Of a stretch of 64,000 nucleotides of DNA, positions 11,151-24,066 are shown in pieces. How positions within the stretch are numbered: position 1 is the first letter of the stretch; each line of letters starts with the position of its first letter. Made by a program: the position numbers and the translations under genes. Where the stretch lies: contig QLIY01000243.1 in NCBI GenBank assembly GCA_003260075.1, positions 1-64,000 of the forward strand. Reading direction: 5' to 3'. Source of the stretch: Phallusia mammillata. Lineage: Eukaryota; Chordata; Ascidiacea; Phlebobranchia; Ascidiidae. Under the pieces are notes generated by a model. The model was not told where the DNA came from. It was given only the letters and a program-made list of their open reading frames with translations, and did no database searches.

Positions 11151-13200
11151 AAAAGGGCGAGTCAGCAATTTTCATCGATTTAGCGAACATCATCACTGCG
11201 CAATGAGATTTACAAAAAAATGTTAGAATCAGCTTCATTTAAAAGAAACACACATGAACAAATTTTGTAAAAGATGATAGCAATAAGTGTACAAACTACT
11301 TCAACACACGACGCTGTTGTTTATATTGTAACAAAATTCAGTAACGTACAAGTTTGTTTTCAAATCCACAATAAGTTGTTTGTACAAAATATACAAAACC
11401 TTGTTGTCACTAATTATAATCTCATTTTTGCGCTATTTAGGTCTTTTAGGTGTCGTCGTAAGTGGACTTTTGGAACCACCATGACGTGTAATCATAAGTT
11501 TTAATTAACGCGCAGTTATCTACCAACGTCAACTTGGCGTAAATGGTCATACGTATTATCAATATTAGTTCTACTACTAGTTATTTACTTGTACCGACTG
11601 TATCATAGGCAGAAAATTGGTTAGAATGTTTAGCGAACAACTGTCCCTTATTTCCAATAACTGAGGCTTTGAGGAGTGATTTTTTAAAGTATTCGCTTTT
11701 GAAGGGTTACCTTGACTGACCTAATCTTGGTACACACCTAAACCGACGACAACATGATATAATTGATTTACAATGTACTCCAGGATGTAATAACTACAAT
11801 TTACTATTGGTTATTGTGACGCTTAAGGACTATTTGATTTAATCGACTTCCGTGTGCGTCGAGTTAACAATTTTGGAGATAATAACTAATTTTGGCCTCC
11901 TATCTTCATTATGGTATAGTTAACGTACAGCAGACTCTAAAAACTTTTTTGATGTCAATAAAAAATATTATGTCTTCGCATTTGCCATGTTAATACGTAA
12001 AAATGATAGCAACCTTATCCAATTTAAATGTAATCAGTTCGGTTTGACGAGCAAAGGTTATTCTTTTATGATGCCAATGTTAGATTACACACTGCAAAAG
12101 GGCAATGTAGTTTTCCGCACATTCCCGCAACCAAGCTAAGTACTACGTGACATAAATCATGAGCAAATGTTGTAAATTTGGAACTTCAATGTGTGTTTTA
12201 CACTCATTTAAGTCTGCGAAAATCTTTTTTGGCGACAAACATATAACGGACATCACGTTTTAATGCAATATGTTGAGCAAAAGGTTATTTCGAAGAAAGG
12301 CTGTAATCAGATTTCGGTTGAGTGGTTTTTGGTCAAATATGGTTTTACAGAATTTGCTTTAGATACTAAATCGGTTAAACATGTATAGCCCTGGGTATAA
12401 ATAACAAGAAAAATGAGTCACTGTGGTCAGGTCGTGCTTTATTTGTACCCCTGGGGTGTCGATAAACGTGTGTATCGCTTAACTGAACAATTTTGCCAAC
12501 AAATTATGCTTGCAGTTTGTCCAAGTGAGAGGAAATTTATAACATACATAACTAACATTTTGTCGGCATTTAACCTTGATTTATTGCTGTTTTATATTTA
12601 CTTGTGTCTGTCGATTTCCGTATTGCACCTTATTTAATTAGCGTGTTTTTTGTATTGTGTGCAACATAAAAGCTGTTTAAATCAAAAACGTATACCAGAC
12701 CGGTTTAAGTAAACTTTGTGAAAAAGTTGTCAATTTTATTTTTACCGCTTAATGGAAATGGGAAAGCCTCACAGGTATTTTAAACGTTGTGGCCGAACAC
12801 TTTCGCACACGTTACAGTATGTGAGGTACAAGTTTAGAAAAAACACACATGCTTATGAATCATACTCATCACGTGCGCAACAACAAATAACTAAAACGGG
12901 AACAAAAGTATCGAATTATTGTCCTATGTGACGACAAAGTTTGGAATAAGTTATAGCCCCCGGTAGCTGATTAAAAAAGACACCACACCCTATGTGAGAC
13001 AAACTTATTTTTGAATTCTTCGTTATCGAGTGCATGTGACGCAGCAACGAGGAAGGTAAACTTATGGAATAAAAATAAAAGACAAGGACAAAACAATTTC
13101 TGACATTTCCATGAAGTAAACACAGGTATCAATGTGCAAATACACTGCGTAGCTTCAGGGCCTAAGATTACAGTCAGATTATACTAACTTTAACCTTTCC
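11151..13200. other. Intergenic, mostly nothing recognised
   Basis: No exon was recognised. From about 13020 onward it matches the reverse complement of 24120-24270 ('caggtatcaat.tgcaaatac' and 'agggcctaagattacagt'), marking the 5' flank shared by the two inverted cysteine-module genes. Confidence 0.5.
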
Positions 13201-13232
13201 AATTCTCATGCCTTGGGGCTGAATGTGTCGAA

Positions 13233-13239
13233 TATAAAA
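13233..13239 (+). promoter_or_regulatory. TATA box of gene B
   Basis: TATAAAA, 62 bases before the inferred 5'UTR donor (exon ends at 13301, then gtaagt). The ATG exon begins at 13388. Confidence 0.6.
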
Positions 13240-13407
13240 CGAACCTGAGTTTCGACTTTATTTCAGCTTTATTTTTGAAAGTCAACTTAGAGAATTCAAA
13301 GGTAAGTGTGTTATATGCACTAAAATATAACATTCAGTGATAACTGTTTCTTATGTGCGTTAAAAGTCGTCATTTTGTACTTTGCAGAGTAACAGCGACA
13401 TACGATC

Positions 13408-16400
13408 ATGAAAACATTACTGTTTCTTGCGGTGTGTTTAGTTGTTGTCCAAGGTTGGTACCGAAGTTTTTATTAATGCCTTAATTTTGTTAAAACGTTG
13501 CCCAACTGATGTAGCACATGTGTATTGTGTTCAAACGGCGCAGTCGACGTATTGCATTTAAGATTATTTTACGCCTGCAGTAAATTTTACCTTTATGTTT
13601 GATGAAACAGGCTTTTCTTGAGTTACTGTAAAATAAGATTTCTATGAATTACAACTATAATCAATATACACGATTTTTCATTCATAAAAATACGATTTTT
13701 TTTAGTCGGTATCGGGTCTCCTAGGTCACCTAAACCAAGTGGGGTAAACACTGACCGTCGAGACAATTCAAAACAGCGTTGCATGGCGAAATGCACCTCA
13801 TCGAACAAGTGCCCTGTTCGCGAACCTGACAGCGATGCTGTGCAGGACCAACGGCAAGACTGCAAGGACTGCCTTACAAATGCCTGTGGTACGTCTTAGC
13901 TAACCGTACGAAGTTAATGTGACATTGTTAATTGTATTTAAACTGCAAATTAAATTAGACCAGATGATAGAATCGTCACTTGTACAAATGGACTGCATCG
14001 CTTTTGGGCATTTAAGTATATTTTGTAAAAGCATAGAGCCAATAAATGATAAGCTGCAGACAGTGCACACTGTTTCGACCTATAAGGTCTCATCAGTGCA
14101 GCTGGTGACGAGAGATCGACCGCATNTGTTTTGCAACATATATCTGATAAAAGAGTTATTTGTTCATGGCTTTTCTCCTTTAAGGTCAAAATTATTGCGT
14201 CTTTACTTAATTTGTAGATTTTGAATAAACTTTAGCTTGTCGGATTTTATATTTTTTTTCGCATAAGTAACAAGGGGCTAACCAATAAAACTTGAAATTC
14301 AACCGTTTTACAGATTCAGGAACTGCAAGCAAATCACCGAAGGGGGGGGGGAGTATATTTTTGTTTATAGGTTACTTTGACCGGTCTAATAAAAGCACAG
14401 TTCAAGATTGTGTAGAAAATGCAAGACCAAGTTGTGCGGCCTGTCCCACCCCTTCGCCAGTTGAACGAGCGGTCAGAGCTAAATGCAACAGATGCGTCAA
14501 AAAATGCAGGTCAAAAAGCCGTAAGTTTTGTTTTTTATTGGTAATATTATTATTATTTTGTTAATTCAACAGTTAAAGCTGCACTTTGAAAAAGTTGTGA
14601 TTACCATTTTACTAAAATGATTGGTTTTGTACAATAGGGGCTAAAACTGCAAAACATTTTTAGGCTTCATTGCAATCATGTTCATCTTAAACAATTAAAA
14701 AAATCTAATCTTTAGTGATTTTTTTAGCTCGTTCGCCAAAGCCTGGACGCCGTGACCGAGGTAAGTGATGCATTTCATTTTTTTTACTTTTTTAATCTGT
14801 AAATGTTTGTGATGTTTTTAGATGCTTGAAATATTTAAAACCAAACGTAACGTTCTAACACACAGATCTATGTTTTGCAACATATATCTGATAAAAGAGT
14901 TATTTGTTCATGGCTTTTCTCCTTTAAGGTGCAAATTATTGCGTCTTTACTTAATTTGTAGATTTTGAATAAACTTTAGCTTGTCAGATTTTATATTTTT
15001 TTTCGCATAAGTTACAAGGGGCTAACCAATAAAACTTATATTACTGACGCTAGAAATTCAACCGTTTTACAGATTCAGGAACTGCAAGCAAATCACCGAA
15101 GCCAAAACGCCAATGCTATAAATCGTGCATCAAAACTGCGAACTGCACAAGCTTAAATGTTGTCAAGGAGCAGATGAAGGCGGCTAGAAATGCCTGCAGA
15201 GAATGCGTGAAGGAGATTTGTGGTAAGAACAACTTCTTTACTTAAGTTTGTAGTTCATGAAAAGTTGAGATGGTACATTTTATGGTTTAATTTAAGTTTT
15301 ATAATCTAATGTTTCAATGAAGCCCCAAAGTGTTGCCCATCGTGTTTTATTTTTTTCTGCTTCATTTCGCATTAAACGAATAGACAAAATGAAAACTCAA
15401 CAACATGAATTCGTGGTAAAAATGTGTGACACATTTAATTTTAGTTTTTGTCAAAAATTACAAGATCCCGCTTAACGCTAATTTTTGATGTCATAATTTT
15501 AATGCAGGCCCGTACGACAAGACCAACCGCAGCGAAATTGCTGAGTGCATAAAAGATGCCAGAGAAGAATGTGACGAGTGCCCTCCAGTGCCTGTTCAAG
15601 ATCAAGTTGAAAAAAAGAAATGCAAAGTTTGTCTTCGAAAATGCTCACCAAAGCCCGGTAAACTATTGCTGATGCAACACCAACGTCGTAAAACATTTCC
15701 AATATTTTTAAACTTAAGATGCCCATATTGGCCAAATGACTATAGTACATGAACTTATTGATAATGACCTACAAACTTTTAATCAGATTTGCCAACGTAA
15801 CTGGTACATATAGCTTAAAAGGCTCAACGCACCATACTATTGGCATTGGATTTCTTTGACCTGACAGAAGAGAAACTATATCGGTATAACTATATGTCTA
15901 CCAAAAATCGGTATCGATCTTAAATATCATATCGGTCGATTCCAACTGTAAACACGTGTCACGTCAAAATAGCTTTAATTTGGTAGACCAAAATTTATTA
16001 TTCACGAAACTTTACACACTCATATCACGAACTCACTTTTGTCTTGCAAAAAACACCAGATTGTTCACTTTTATGTAACATATAGTCAAATTCCTGTTTT
16101 AGCTGGTCGTGGAGCACGCAGATTGGGAAACATACGCGGCTCTAATCGTGGAGAAGGGTCAGCAGGTCGCCGGGAAAGCTCGTTGGAGTTTCTTTTCAGA
16201 ATGGCCAAATGTATTCGGAATCGTCCTGTTTGCAAATCCTGTCCCAAACCACAGGTCATGAGAAAGAAGTTGCAAAACGCAACAAAGGCTTGCAGAGCAT
16301 GTGTTAAGGAGGAGTGTGGTAAGTAAGACAAAAATGAACATGGTTTTCGTTTGTTTGCTGTGGATTTTCATTAAACATGGTTTTCGTTGTTTGCTGTGGT

Positions 16401-17373
16401 TCATATGATGTGTGGCAAATTTTATGTTTATAACTGTACTAAATTACCAAAGATTAAACATAGCACACTGGACAAGTAGATGTATTTGCAACAGCATAAT
16501 TGAATACAAAAACAACATTTACTGTAAACTATTTATATACAAATTGTTGGTAGAATTCAGTGATATTCAACCGGTGTTTCGCATAAAATTTATTAGTTTG
16601 ACTACATTTTAGTTTGGTGTTCTGCAAGATCTTTTTAATGCATCAAGTGTTCTTTAAAATACTGGCATAATTAATGATTGTTTACAATTACATTTCTTTT
16701 CAGGTGACATTGATCGTAGTAACAAGACCGAAGTGGCGGAGTGTGTCCAAGAAGCGAGAGGTGACTGTACTTATTGTCCTCCCATCAGTGAAGAGGAGCA
16801 AAGAAACAAAAAGAACTGTAGCAAGTGTCTAAAGGGTTGTGCATTTTCCAAAGGTTAGTTTTTTTGTAAATGAGCTTAGTTCAATTGCCCATTAGCACCC
16901 ATTGCAATAAGGTATTTTTAGTCACGTAATATTTAAAAGTTACTACAAGTATAACTTATAACCACGGCCAAATAACTTATTTACATCTGCCTTAAACGTA
17001 CATTGCGTTTTTTCCTTAAAAAAAAGTGTTTGAAATTTTCTGTTTAACGACGTATAACAATTGCAAGCCGGCCTGAACTCGGTCCGTAGGCACGAACTGT
17101 TTGGATACAAATCCTATACTAGGCACGACAGTTGTTGAAATAACGACACGAATATGTTTGTTTTTTTCAAACAAAGCCTGAACCTAACCCGACTTACATT
17201 TTTGTAACAAATGTTCTGAAACTATCTTAATGATACTTTCTATTTTCTTCAACATTTTATCGCGGGGGGGGGGTTTTTCAAACAAAGCCTGAACCTAACC
17301 CGACTTACATTTTTATAACAAATGTACTGAAACTATCTTAATGATACTTTCTATTTTCTTCAACATTTTATCG

Positions 17374-17456
<83 letters not shown>

Positions 17457-17926
17457 TTTAGAATTGACACGAATGAAACCAAAACACCTTTTCTTGTAAA
17501 ACATGACCAAATAAAAAAAATGTTTGTTATAAACATCAAACTAGTAATCATTGCTGTAGTGTTATGATTTGTTTCTCTTCAACATATATTTTTAAGTTAC
17601 ACGTTGTGGTTGATTTGATTGCACAAACGATGGGCGCAACTGTTGTTGTTTAATGATCTTTTAAGTGTAGACTGGAATAAACCAATGCATCATATGACGA
17701 GTAGCCAGTGAGACAGGTAGAGAGTTAAAAACAAGTCAAGAGTTTTTTGTTATTTTTATAACAAAACCTCACCCAACCATTGCCACAATCATCAAATTTT
17801 CAAACCATTTTCCATCCAAATTGGTGCTAATATTTTTTGCATTAGCTACAGGTATTCACCAAAATTCAATTTAACTTTTGATGTAATTTACTCATTTTAG
17901 GTGATGTGAAAAACGTGCTCCGATAA
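13408..17926 (+). CDS. Secreted six-cysteine-module protein, gene B (9 exons, about 367 aa)
   Basis: Exons: 13408-13453, 13706-13888, 14371-14520, 14728-14760, 15073-15222, 15508-15657, 16103-16318, 16704-16853, 17901-17926, all phase 1, frame closed (1104 nt). The signal peptide is MKTLLFLAVCLVVVQ, and the exon break is at the same place as in the 7.5 kb gene. Modules run A-B-A-B-A-B with the same cysteine spacing (A1 in residues 16-76, B1 77-126, A2 138-187, B2 188-237, A3 238-309, B3 310-359). Exon 4 is an 11-residue Arg/Pro linker. It lacks the Gly-Pro repeats of gene A. The last exon is uncertain: 17901-17926 gives a tail GDVKNVLR with AATAAA 7 bases after the stop, but 18072-18124 after another AG also keeps frame (GGSKKCPRSSTLEISLI). 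A 10-G run at 14342-14351 sits just before exon 3. Confidence 0.85.
14130..15075. repeat. Intron segment present twice, joined by N and poly-G
   Basis: 14127-14340 and 14872-15110 share the same sequence ('tgttttgcaacatatatctgataaaagag' to 'gattcaggaactgcaagcaaatcaccgaag'). The first copy starts after a single N (14126) and ends in ten G (14342-14351). It carries a stray start of exon 5 that should be ignored when building the transcript. Confidence 0.75.
17167..17454. repeat. Duplicated segment with poly-G joints (10 and 80 bases)
   Basis: 'tttttcaaacaaagcctgaacctaacccgactt...caacattttatcgcg' occurs at 17167-17263 and 17274-17374 with small differences. It is followed by G runs at 17264-17273 and 17375-17454. 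It lies in the last intron of gene B. Confidence 0.8.
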
Positions 17927-17933
17927 TTTTTAC

Positions 17934-17939
17934 AATAAA
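17934..17939 (+). terminator. Possible poly(A) signal of gene B
   Basis: AATAAA right after the favoured stop codon. Such a short 3'UTR is unusual, which is one reason to doubt the last exon. Confidence 0.35.
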
Positions 17940-18239
17940 AAAGCATAGCAAGGAAGAACCGGGCGTTCTTCGTCACTTTTCAAACCCAGCTACCCACTCT
18001 AAACTAATGTACAGCCACAGACATACGTTTTTGAATATTGTTATCCTATTAAAATAAAGTGTTAATATCAGGTGGAAGTAAGAAGTGTCCCAGATCATCC
18101 ACACTCGAAATTTCACTAATTTAATCAATATTATAAAATGAAAAGTCTAAAAACTGATTTCTATTCACATCGATACTTTCTGTTGAACTTGACAGGTCAC
18201 AAAGCGAAAAAAAATTATTGGGTTATTTAGTTCGGCGCA

Positions 18240-19307
18240 AAAAGGCTACAGCCAGGTTTTTTCAAAAACGGGGTCAAAATTAGTGGTTTCCGATTCCGTT
18301 TTAAACCGGTTTGGAGGTTCGGTAGGAGGCAGAAACAGGTTTTTCCGTTTTTGGAAGTTTTGGAAAAAAACAGGATTTTTGGAAGTCAAAAAAATGAAGA
18401 AAAATCCGGTTTTGCATGGCTTTCATTCCAGTTTCAAACTGGTTTTAGCTGGTTTCAGTCTCCTACAAAACTTTCAAACCGGTTTAAACCGGAATCGGAA
18501 ACAACTAATTTTGACCCGATTTTCGAAAAAAAAAAAGGCAATAGCCCTTCCGTTTTTTCGTTTTTTGGGAGTCAAAAAATGAAGAAAAATTCGGTTTTGA
18601 GTGGCTTTTCGCCGGAATATTTAGTTTCAAACCGGTTTTAGCCGGTTTCTGCCTTCTACCGAACCTCCAAACCAGTTCAAAACGGAATCGGAAACAACTA
18701 TTTTTAACGCGATTTTCGAAAAACCCTAAGGCTGTAGCCTTTCCGTTTTTTTTTCCATTTTTGGGAGTTTTGGAAAAAAACAGGATTTTTGGAAGTCAAA
18801 AAAATGAAGAAAAATCCGGTTTTTGGTGGTTTTTCGCCGGACTTTTCCTTTTTCAAACCGGTTTTAGCCGGTTTCTTCCTCCTACAGAACCTCCAAACCG
18901 GAATCGGAAACAACCAATTTTGACCCGATTTTCGAAAAAAACCTAAGGCAATAGCCGTTCCGCTTTTTCGAATTTTGGGAGTCAAAAAATTGAAGAAAAT
19001 CCGGCTTTGGGTGGTTTTAGCCGGAATATTCCAGTTTCAAACAGGTTTTAGCCGGTTTTTGCCGCCTGCAGAACCTCCAAACCGGTTTAAAGCGCAATCG
19101 GAAACAATTAATTTTGACGCGATGTTCGAAAAATCCTAAGGCTATAGCCATTCCGTTTTTTCGAACTTTGGGAGTCAAAAAATGAAGAAAAATCCGGTTT
19201 TGGGTGGTTTTCGCCGAAATATTCCAGTTTCAAACTGGTTTTAGCCGGTTTTTGCCTAGTCCTACCGAACCTCCGGCTTCTGCCTCCTACCGAACCTCCA
19301 AACCGGT

Positions 19308-19394
<87 letters not shown>

Positions 19395-19760
19395 AACTAA
19401 TTTTGACCCGATTTGTTTAAACGAAAACAACTAATTTTGACGCAATTTGTTTAAACCGGAATCGGAAACAACTAATTTTGACCTGATTTTAGAAAAAATC
19501 CTAAGGTTGCCTCCTACCGAACCTCCAAACCGGTTGAAACTTGAATCTGAGCGACATAAATTTGTCCCCATCTTTCAAAAAACAACAACATAAGGCTTTA
19601 GCCTTTCCTTTTTCGGAATTCGGGCGTCAATAAATTGGAGAAAATTCCGGTTTCGGGGTTTTGCTGAAATATTCCGGTTTTAAACTGGTTTTGACTGGTT
19701 TTCTACACTACCTAACTCGGTGTTTGTCTTACTGCTTGTCCGTCATATGATGCATTTCTT
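18240..19760. repeat. Satellite-like tandem repeat, about 186-224 bp units
   Basis: At least five units share the phrases 'gtcaaaaaa(a)tgaagaaaaatccggtttt', 'gccggtttctgcc.cctaccgaacctccaaaccgg' and 'aatcggaaacaactaattttgacccgattttcgaaaaa'. The 'gtcaaaaaa' landmark recurs near 18385, 18571, 18795, 18981, 19173 and, degraded, 19625. It is interrupted by an 83-base G run at 19310-19392. It sits between the two inverted cysteine-module genes. Long frames inside it are repeat-driven, not genes. Confidence 0.85.
19310..19392. repeat. Poly-G run, 83 bases (probable assembly joint)
   Basis: It falls within the satellite, where assembly would be hardest. The same unit phrase continues on both sides. 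Confidence 0.8.
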
Positions 19761-19952
19761 AATTTCAGACGACAATTTGAAGATTATTAAATAGCAAGTA
19801 GTGTCCATCGTTGGTGGGGGGGGGGATCCGGTTTCAAACTGGTTTTCTACACTACCTAACCCTGTGCTTGTCCGTCATATGATGCATTTCTTAATTTCTG
19901 ACGACAATTTGAAGATTATTAAATAGCAAGTAGTGTCCATCGTTGGTGCAAG
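19690..19952. repeat. Short duplication across a 10-G joint
   Basis: 'ttctacactacctaac...agtgtccatcgttggtg' appears before and after the run at 19816-19825. Confidence 0.75.
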
Positions 19953-20500
19953 CACAAACCAACCAGGACGTGCAATTGTTGAAATATATGTTGAGTACAA
20001 AACAATTCATAATACTACAGATGTTATTCTACAAAAGGTGATTCCTTGTGTACATTCTAAATGTACAGTCCCCCATATGGTTGCCTTCTTGGTTCGATCC
20101 TGTTGTTCAGACCTGGAATTGGTCGACAAGGGTGGCCCAGTACTATAATAAGGGGTGGTATTCTTTGTGTTGGTTGTAAGAATATAAAATGAAGGATCCC
20201 GCTCCGAAAGAAAGACATTCCTGTTGAAAATTATTTTGTTTGTTTAATCGATTTTCAAACAATTAATGACAGACAATAAGAGCGGTCATAATTGTTTTTA
20301 GACATTTTTTTATGGCGTTAAACAGGAGAAATGCAAATACATTCTTTTTATCAAATCTGAAAACACACAATTACCTTGAGTTTGCAGTATGGATTTTCGT
20401 GTCATTTATGAATGAATCTTAGACTTAAATGTGCGCTGTGTTTTGTTACATTGCATTCTAATTGGTAATTCACTATTCGTACTTTTCTATGTATATTTAT
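19953..20500. other. Intergenic, nothing recognised
   Basis: Lies downstream of both convergent cysteine-module genes. An open frame on the plus strand (19933-20148) has no family features. Confidence 0.4.
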
Positions 20501-22922
20501 AACAAAACTAGCCTTTGGAAAATGCACACCCCTTCAGACACTTTCTGCAGCTCTTTTTGTTTCTCTGTTCCTTTTCACTGATCGGAGGACAATAAATACA
20601 GTCTCCTCTCGCTTCTTGGATACATTCCCCCATTTCGGTCCTGTTACTAATATTAATATCACCTGAAAACAAATTTAATCTTAAATAACGCATAATACCA
20701 ACATGTTGTGCATAATTGTGCTGTAGCAAATGTTTTTATTCCCAGTGCGCTACGTTTGAAGTTTTTGATTAGAATATTTGCAACTTTAAAAAGCTGAACA
20801 AAACGTCATACGGACGACATAAAGGTCAAACGTAAAAATAGGTTGTTGACAATTACTTGTTTTTCTGACTTACCACAATTCATCTTAACACATGCTTTGC
20901 AAGCCTTTGTTGCGTTCTGCAACTTCTTTCTCATAACCTGTGGTTTAGGACAAGATGCGCAAATTGGACGATTCCGAACACATTTGATCATTCTAAAAAA
21001 AAGTCACCAGCTAATCCTCCTCCCCGATTAGAGCCGCATCTGTTTCCGGATCCACGTCCTCTACTACCAGCTAAAACAGGAAGGAATTTGTTTTGATTAT
21101 ACCCAAAAGAGAACAATGTGGTGTTTTTGGCAACACAAAAGTTTGTTATTAATTCAAATCAGTGGCGGTATTCAATTTTTTTGTCAGCCGGTTCTATCAC
21201 AAAAGTCAAAATTTTCAGCCGGTTCTGTTACAAAAAGTCTATTGACAACTGGTTCGCTGATCTCAGAAAATTTCGTGAGACGGTTTTGCAGAACCGAACC
21301 GGCCGAATCCCACCACTGATTCGAGTGTGCAAAGTTTCTTTTATTATTATTTTTAGACTAACAAATTAGAGCGTTCTGACAGAACACGTGTCTATAATTG
21401 GAATCGACCGATGGGTTTTTTTAAGGCCGATATTCAAGGCCGCGAACAATATTTTTTCTGTACTGTCGGCTTAAAAAAACACAATACCTATAATATATTG
21501 CGTTTGGGGTTTCAAGCCATGTATACCAGTTTATTTGGCAGATTAAAAACTTGTGTGTGCTGCTAATATCAATAAGTACATGCATTGTTCACATGGTCGC
21601 TTGAATAATGGATATCTAAATTTAAAAAAGCACATTTGAAGTGTTGTAGTACGCTGGTTTAGCATCAGATCAGATAACCTGAATTCGGTAAGCACTTTCG
21701 AAGACAGACTTTGCACTTCTTTTTTTCAACTTGATCTTGTACAGGCACTGGAGGGCACTCGTCACAATCTTCTCTCGCATCTTTTATGCATTCAGCAATT
21801 TCCCTGCGATTGGTCTTTCCGTACAGACCTACAATATATAATGACTATATCTGGAATTAGGTGTTACTGGGATCTGACTCTATTTGAATTGAATGTAAAA
21901 ACCGAAACAAAGTGCGGTATTTTTTCAAGCATATAATTTGTGTTTTTTTTATTAGCCTCAATAAGGACAAACTTTTATGTGGCAAAAATGCGATATGTAG
22001 CACAAAAGCCGTAACGTGTAGCAAAAGAAAGTTTTTTTTTTTAAAAGAAAAAATATGGTTCCATTGAAATATCAAACTATAAAAGTAAGTTTAGAAACTA
22101 TCGGATTAAACTACAAAATGCACCATCTTGTCTTCGCTATTTTAGCCATATTCCTTCCATTTATCAAACACACCCCTTCCAGTGCTGGAAATTCAACAAA
22201 CGAATAACTCCCAGAACTTCGAAATTGTGATTTCCGGAGCCCAATCATAGAGCAAACCTAATTACACATGTTGTTCTTACCACAAGTCTTCACCACGCAT
22301 TCTTTACATGCATTTCGAGTCGATTCCATTTGTTCCTTGACAACACTTAATCCTGTGCAGTTTTCAATTGCAACGCACGATTTATAGCATTGGCGCTTTG
22401 CCTTCGTTGATTGACTTTCAGTTCCTAAATCTATGAAACTATGGTTATATTTCCAGCGTTAGCAACAGAAACACATTAAGTGGTTAACTGCTAGTTTCTT
22501 GTACAAAGTTATTTAAGTATATTAAGCCAGACAAGTCCAACCTTTTTTAAGTCAAATAAACAAAATGAAACACTTTTGTAAACTGATACTCAAATAAGGT
22601 TACAAAAATGCATGCAGTTTTTCTTTTTGATTAAAGTGATGATTACAAAAAAATAATAGCAAAACTTACGGCTGTTCGACGTGCATATATTCACGCAATT
22701 GCTGCATCTAAAGTTGGCCACTCGTTCACGTGGCGAAGGAGTAGAACAGGACTTACAAGTTGACTTCGCTTGTTCCAAACAAAATTGAGATGTGCTTCTA
22801 CCGAGCTGGTTAAAGTTAACTAAAAGCAAACAAACAATCCATGAATATTAAAAACTATTTTGAACATTTGTGTATGTGAAAATTCTGCCTTGTCATTTAC
22901 TTTCTTATTAGACAGGTTAATT

Positions 22923-23131
22923 CAGTAGTTTCCAACCGAGGCGGAAATCCTCGTTAGGGACAACTTTTAAAACTTGAGGGTAATAATTTTCTCGATTTTT
23001 TCATATGGTTGGTAAATAGATACTTAAGCTCTGGGAATATGTCCTGTGTAGTTGATAAAAGGCCCAGTTTTAATCAACTTTTGTATAGTTTAGCATTTAC
23101 TATGTAGTGTATTAGGGAGGAATGAAAATGT

Positions 23132-23208
<77 letters not shown>

Positions 23209-23241
23209 GAGGAATTCATCGATCAAGGTTGAAGACCACTG
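22923..23241. mobile_element. hAT-like element in the second coding intron of gene B'
   Basis: Inverted ends CAGTAGTTTCCAACC and GGTTGAAGACCACTG, with imperfect flanking 8-mers ggttaatt and cgttaaac. The interior contains the 75-base G run 23132-23206. The sibling intron at 13.9-14.3 kb lacks it. Confidence 0.6.
23132..23206. repeat. Poly-G run, 75 bases (probable assembly joint)
   Basis: Lies inside a hAT-like element, a repeat likely to confuse assembly. Confidence 0.8.
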
Positions 23242-24059
23242 CGTTAAACAATTAACAATGTGATGGTAATTTCGTAGACTGTTAGCGGCACCTAAAGACA
23301 TACCACAGAAATTTCTAATGCAGTTCTTGCAGTTTTGGTTTTGCATCGAATCGCTCTCGTTCTCACGAACCTGGCATTTCTTCCATGAGATGCATTTTGC
23401 CATGCAGCGCTGCTTGGAATTGTCTTCACCAGAACGGTGAGTGCTTGCACCACTTGGTTTAGGTGACCTGGGGAACCAGTTACTTGCTTAAGAAAAAAGT
23501 GCATGCTTTTATGAATGACAAATCGTTTATTTCGGATAGATTTTAGTTAAAGTAATTGCATTATAGCTTAAATTCATAGAAATCGAACTTTATGGGTTTT
23601 ATGAGGGCCTACTCTTACTCAGACAAGATTCGGCTATGGGCGTCATAAAACATTTTTTTACGCGCCTACATTGTATGCAACGAGTGCACTGATGGTACAC
23701 GATTCAAATGCTTATTTTACACAAAAGTGGTTAGCCTCTTATATCATAAACCAGTTGTACGACATATTTAAGTGTGTACAAAATGAAGGAGTTTTACAAA
23801 AAATCCTTGTACCAACCTTGAGCAACAACTAAGCACACCGCCAGAAACAACAATGTTCGCATAATTGCGGACAGCCACTACTCTGCAAAATACAAAATAA
23901 CGACCTTAAAGGCACATAAGAACCAATCACCACTGACACGTTATGTATTAGTACATAGAATCAACTTACCTTTTATTGCCCCGTAATTCATTTGTTGAAT
24001 TTCATAAAAACATGAAGCTGAAATAAAGTCAAATCTAAGAGCTTGTTTTCCGATCGACA

Positions 24060-24066
24060 CTTTATA
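24060..24066 (-). promoter_or_regulatory. TATA box of gene B'
   Basis: TATAAAG on the minus strand, about 90 bases before an inferred 5'UTR donor at 23970/23969. The flank beyond it is the inverted match of 13020-13200. Confidence 0.5.

Larger units (their letters stand above)
20508..23862 (-). pseudogene. Inverted paralogue of the 13.4 kb cysteine-module gene, gene B' (frameshifted)
   Basis: Exons: 23862-23817, 23486-23304, 22819-22670, 22430-22281, 21828-21679, 21070-20874, 20662-20508. Signal peptide MRTLLFLAVCLVVAQ, then A-B-A-B-A-B modules with the same cysteine spacing as gene B, and exon lengths matching exactly for five of them (46, 183, 150, 150, 150). Three differences stand out. 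The 11-residue linker exon is missing. Exon 6 (197 nt) has lost one base in a run of eight T at about 20995-21002, which puts a stop just before the A3 module. The last B exon has gc instead of the gt donor and reads straight to TAG, giving a C-terminus AFSKG. If the missing T is a sequence error, the product is a normal secreted protein of about 343 aa. Otherwise it makes a truncated protein. Confidence 0.75.

Noticed and set aside
18283-18985. Open frames of about 95 aa on both strands with repeated KKTGFF/NRFG phrases
   Set aside because: They follow the satellite repeat period and exist on both strands, so they are a by-product of the repeat.
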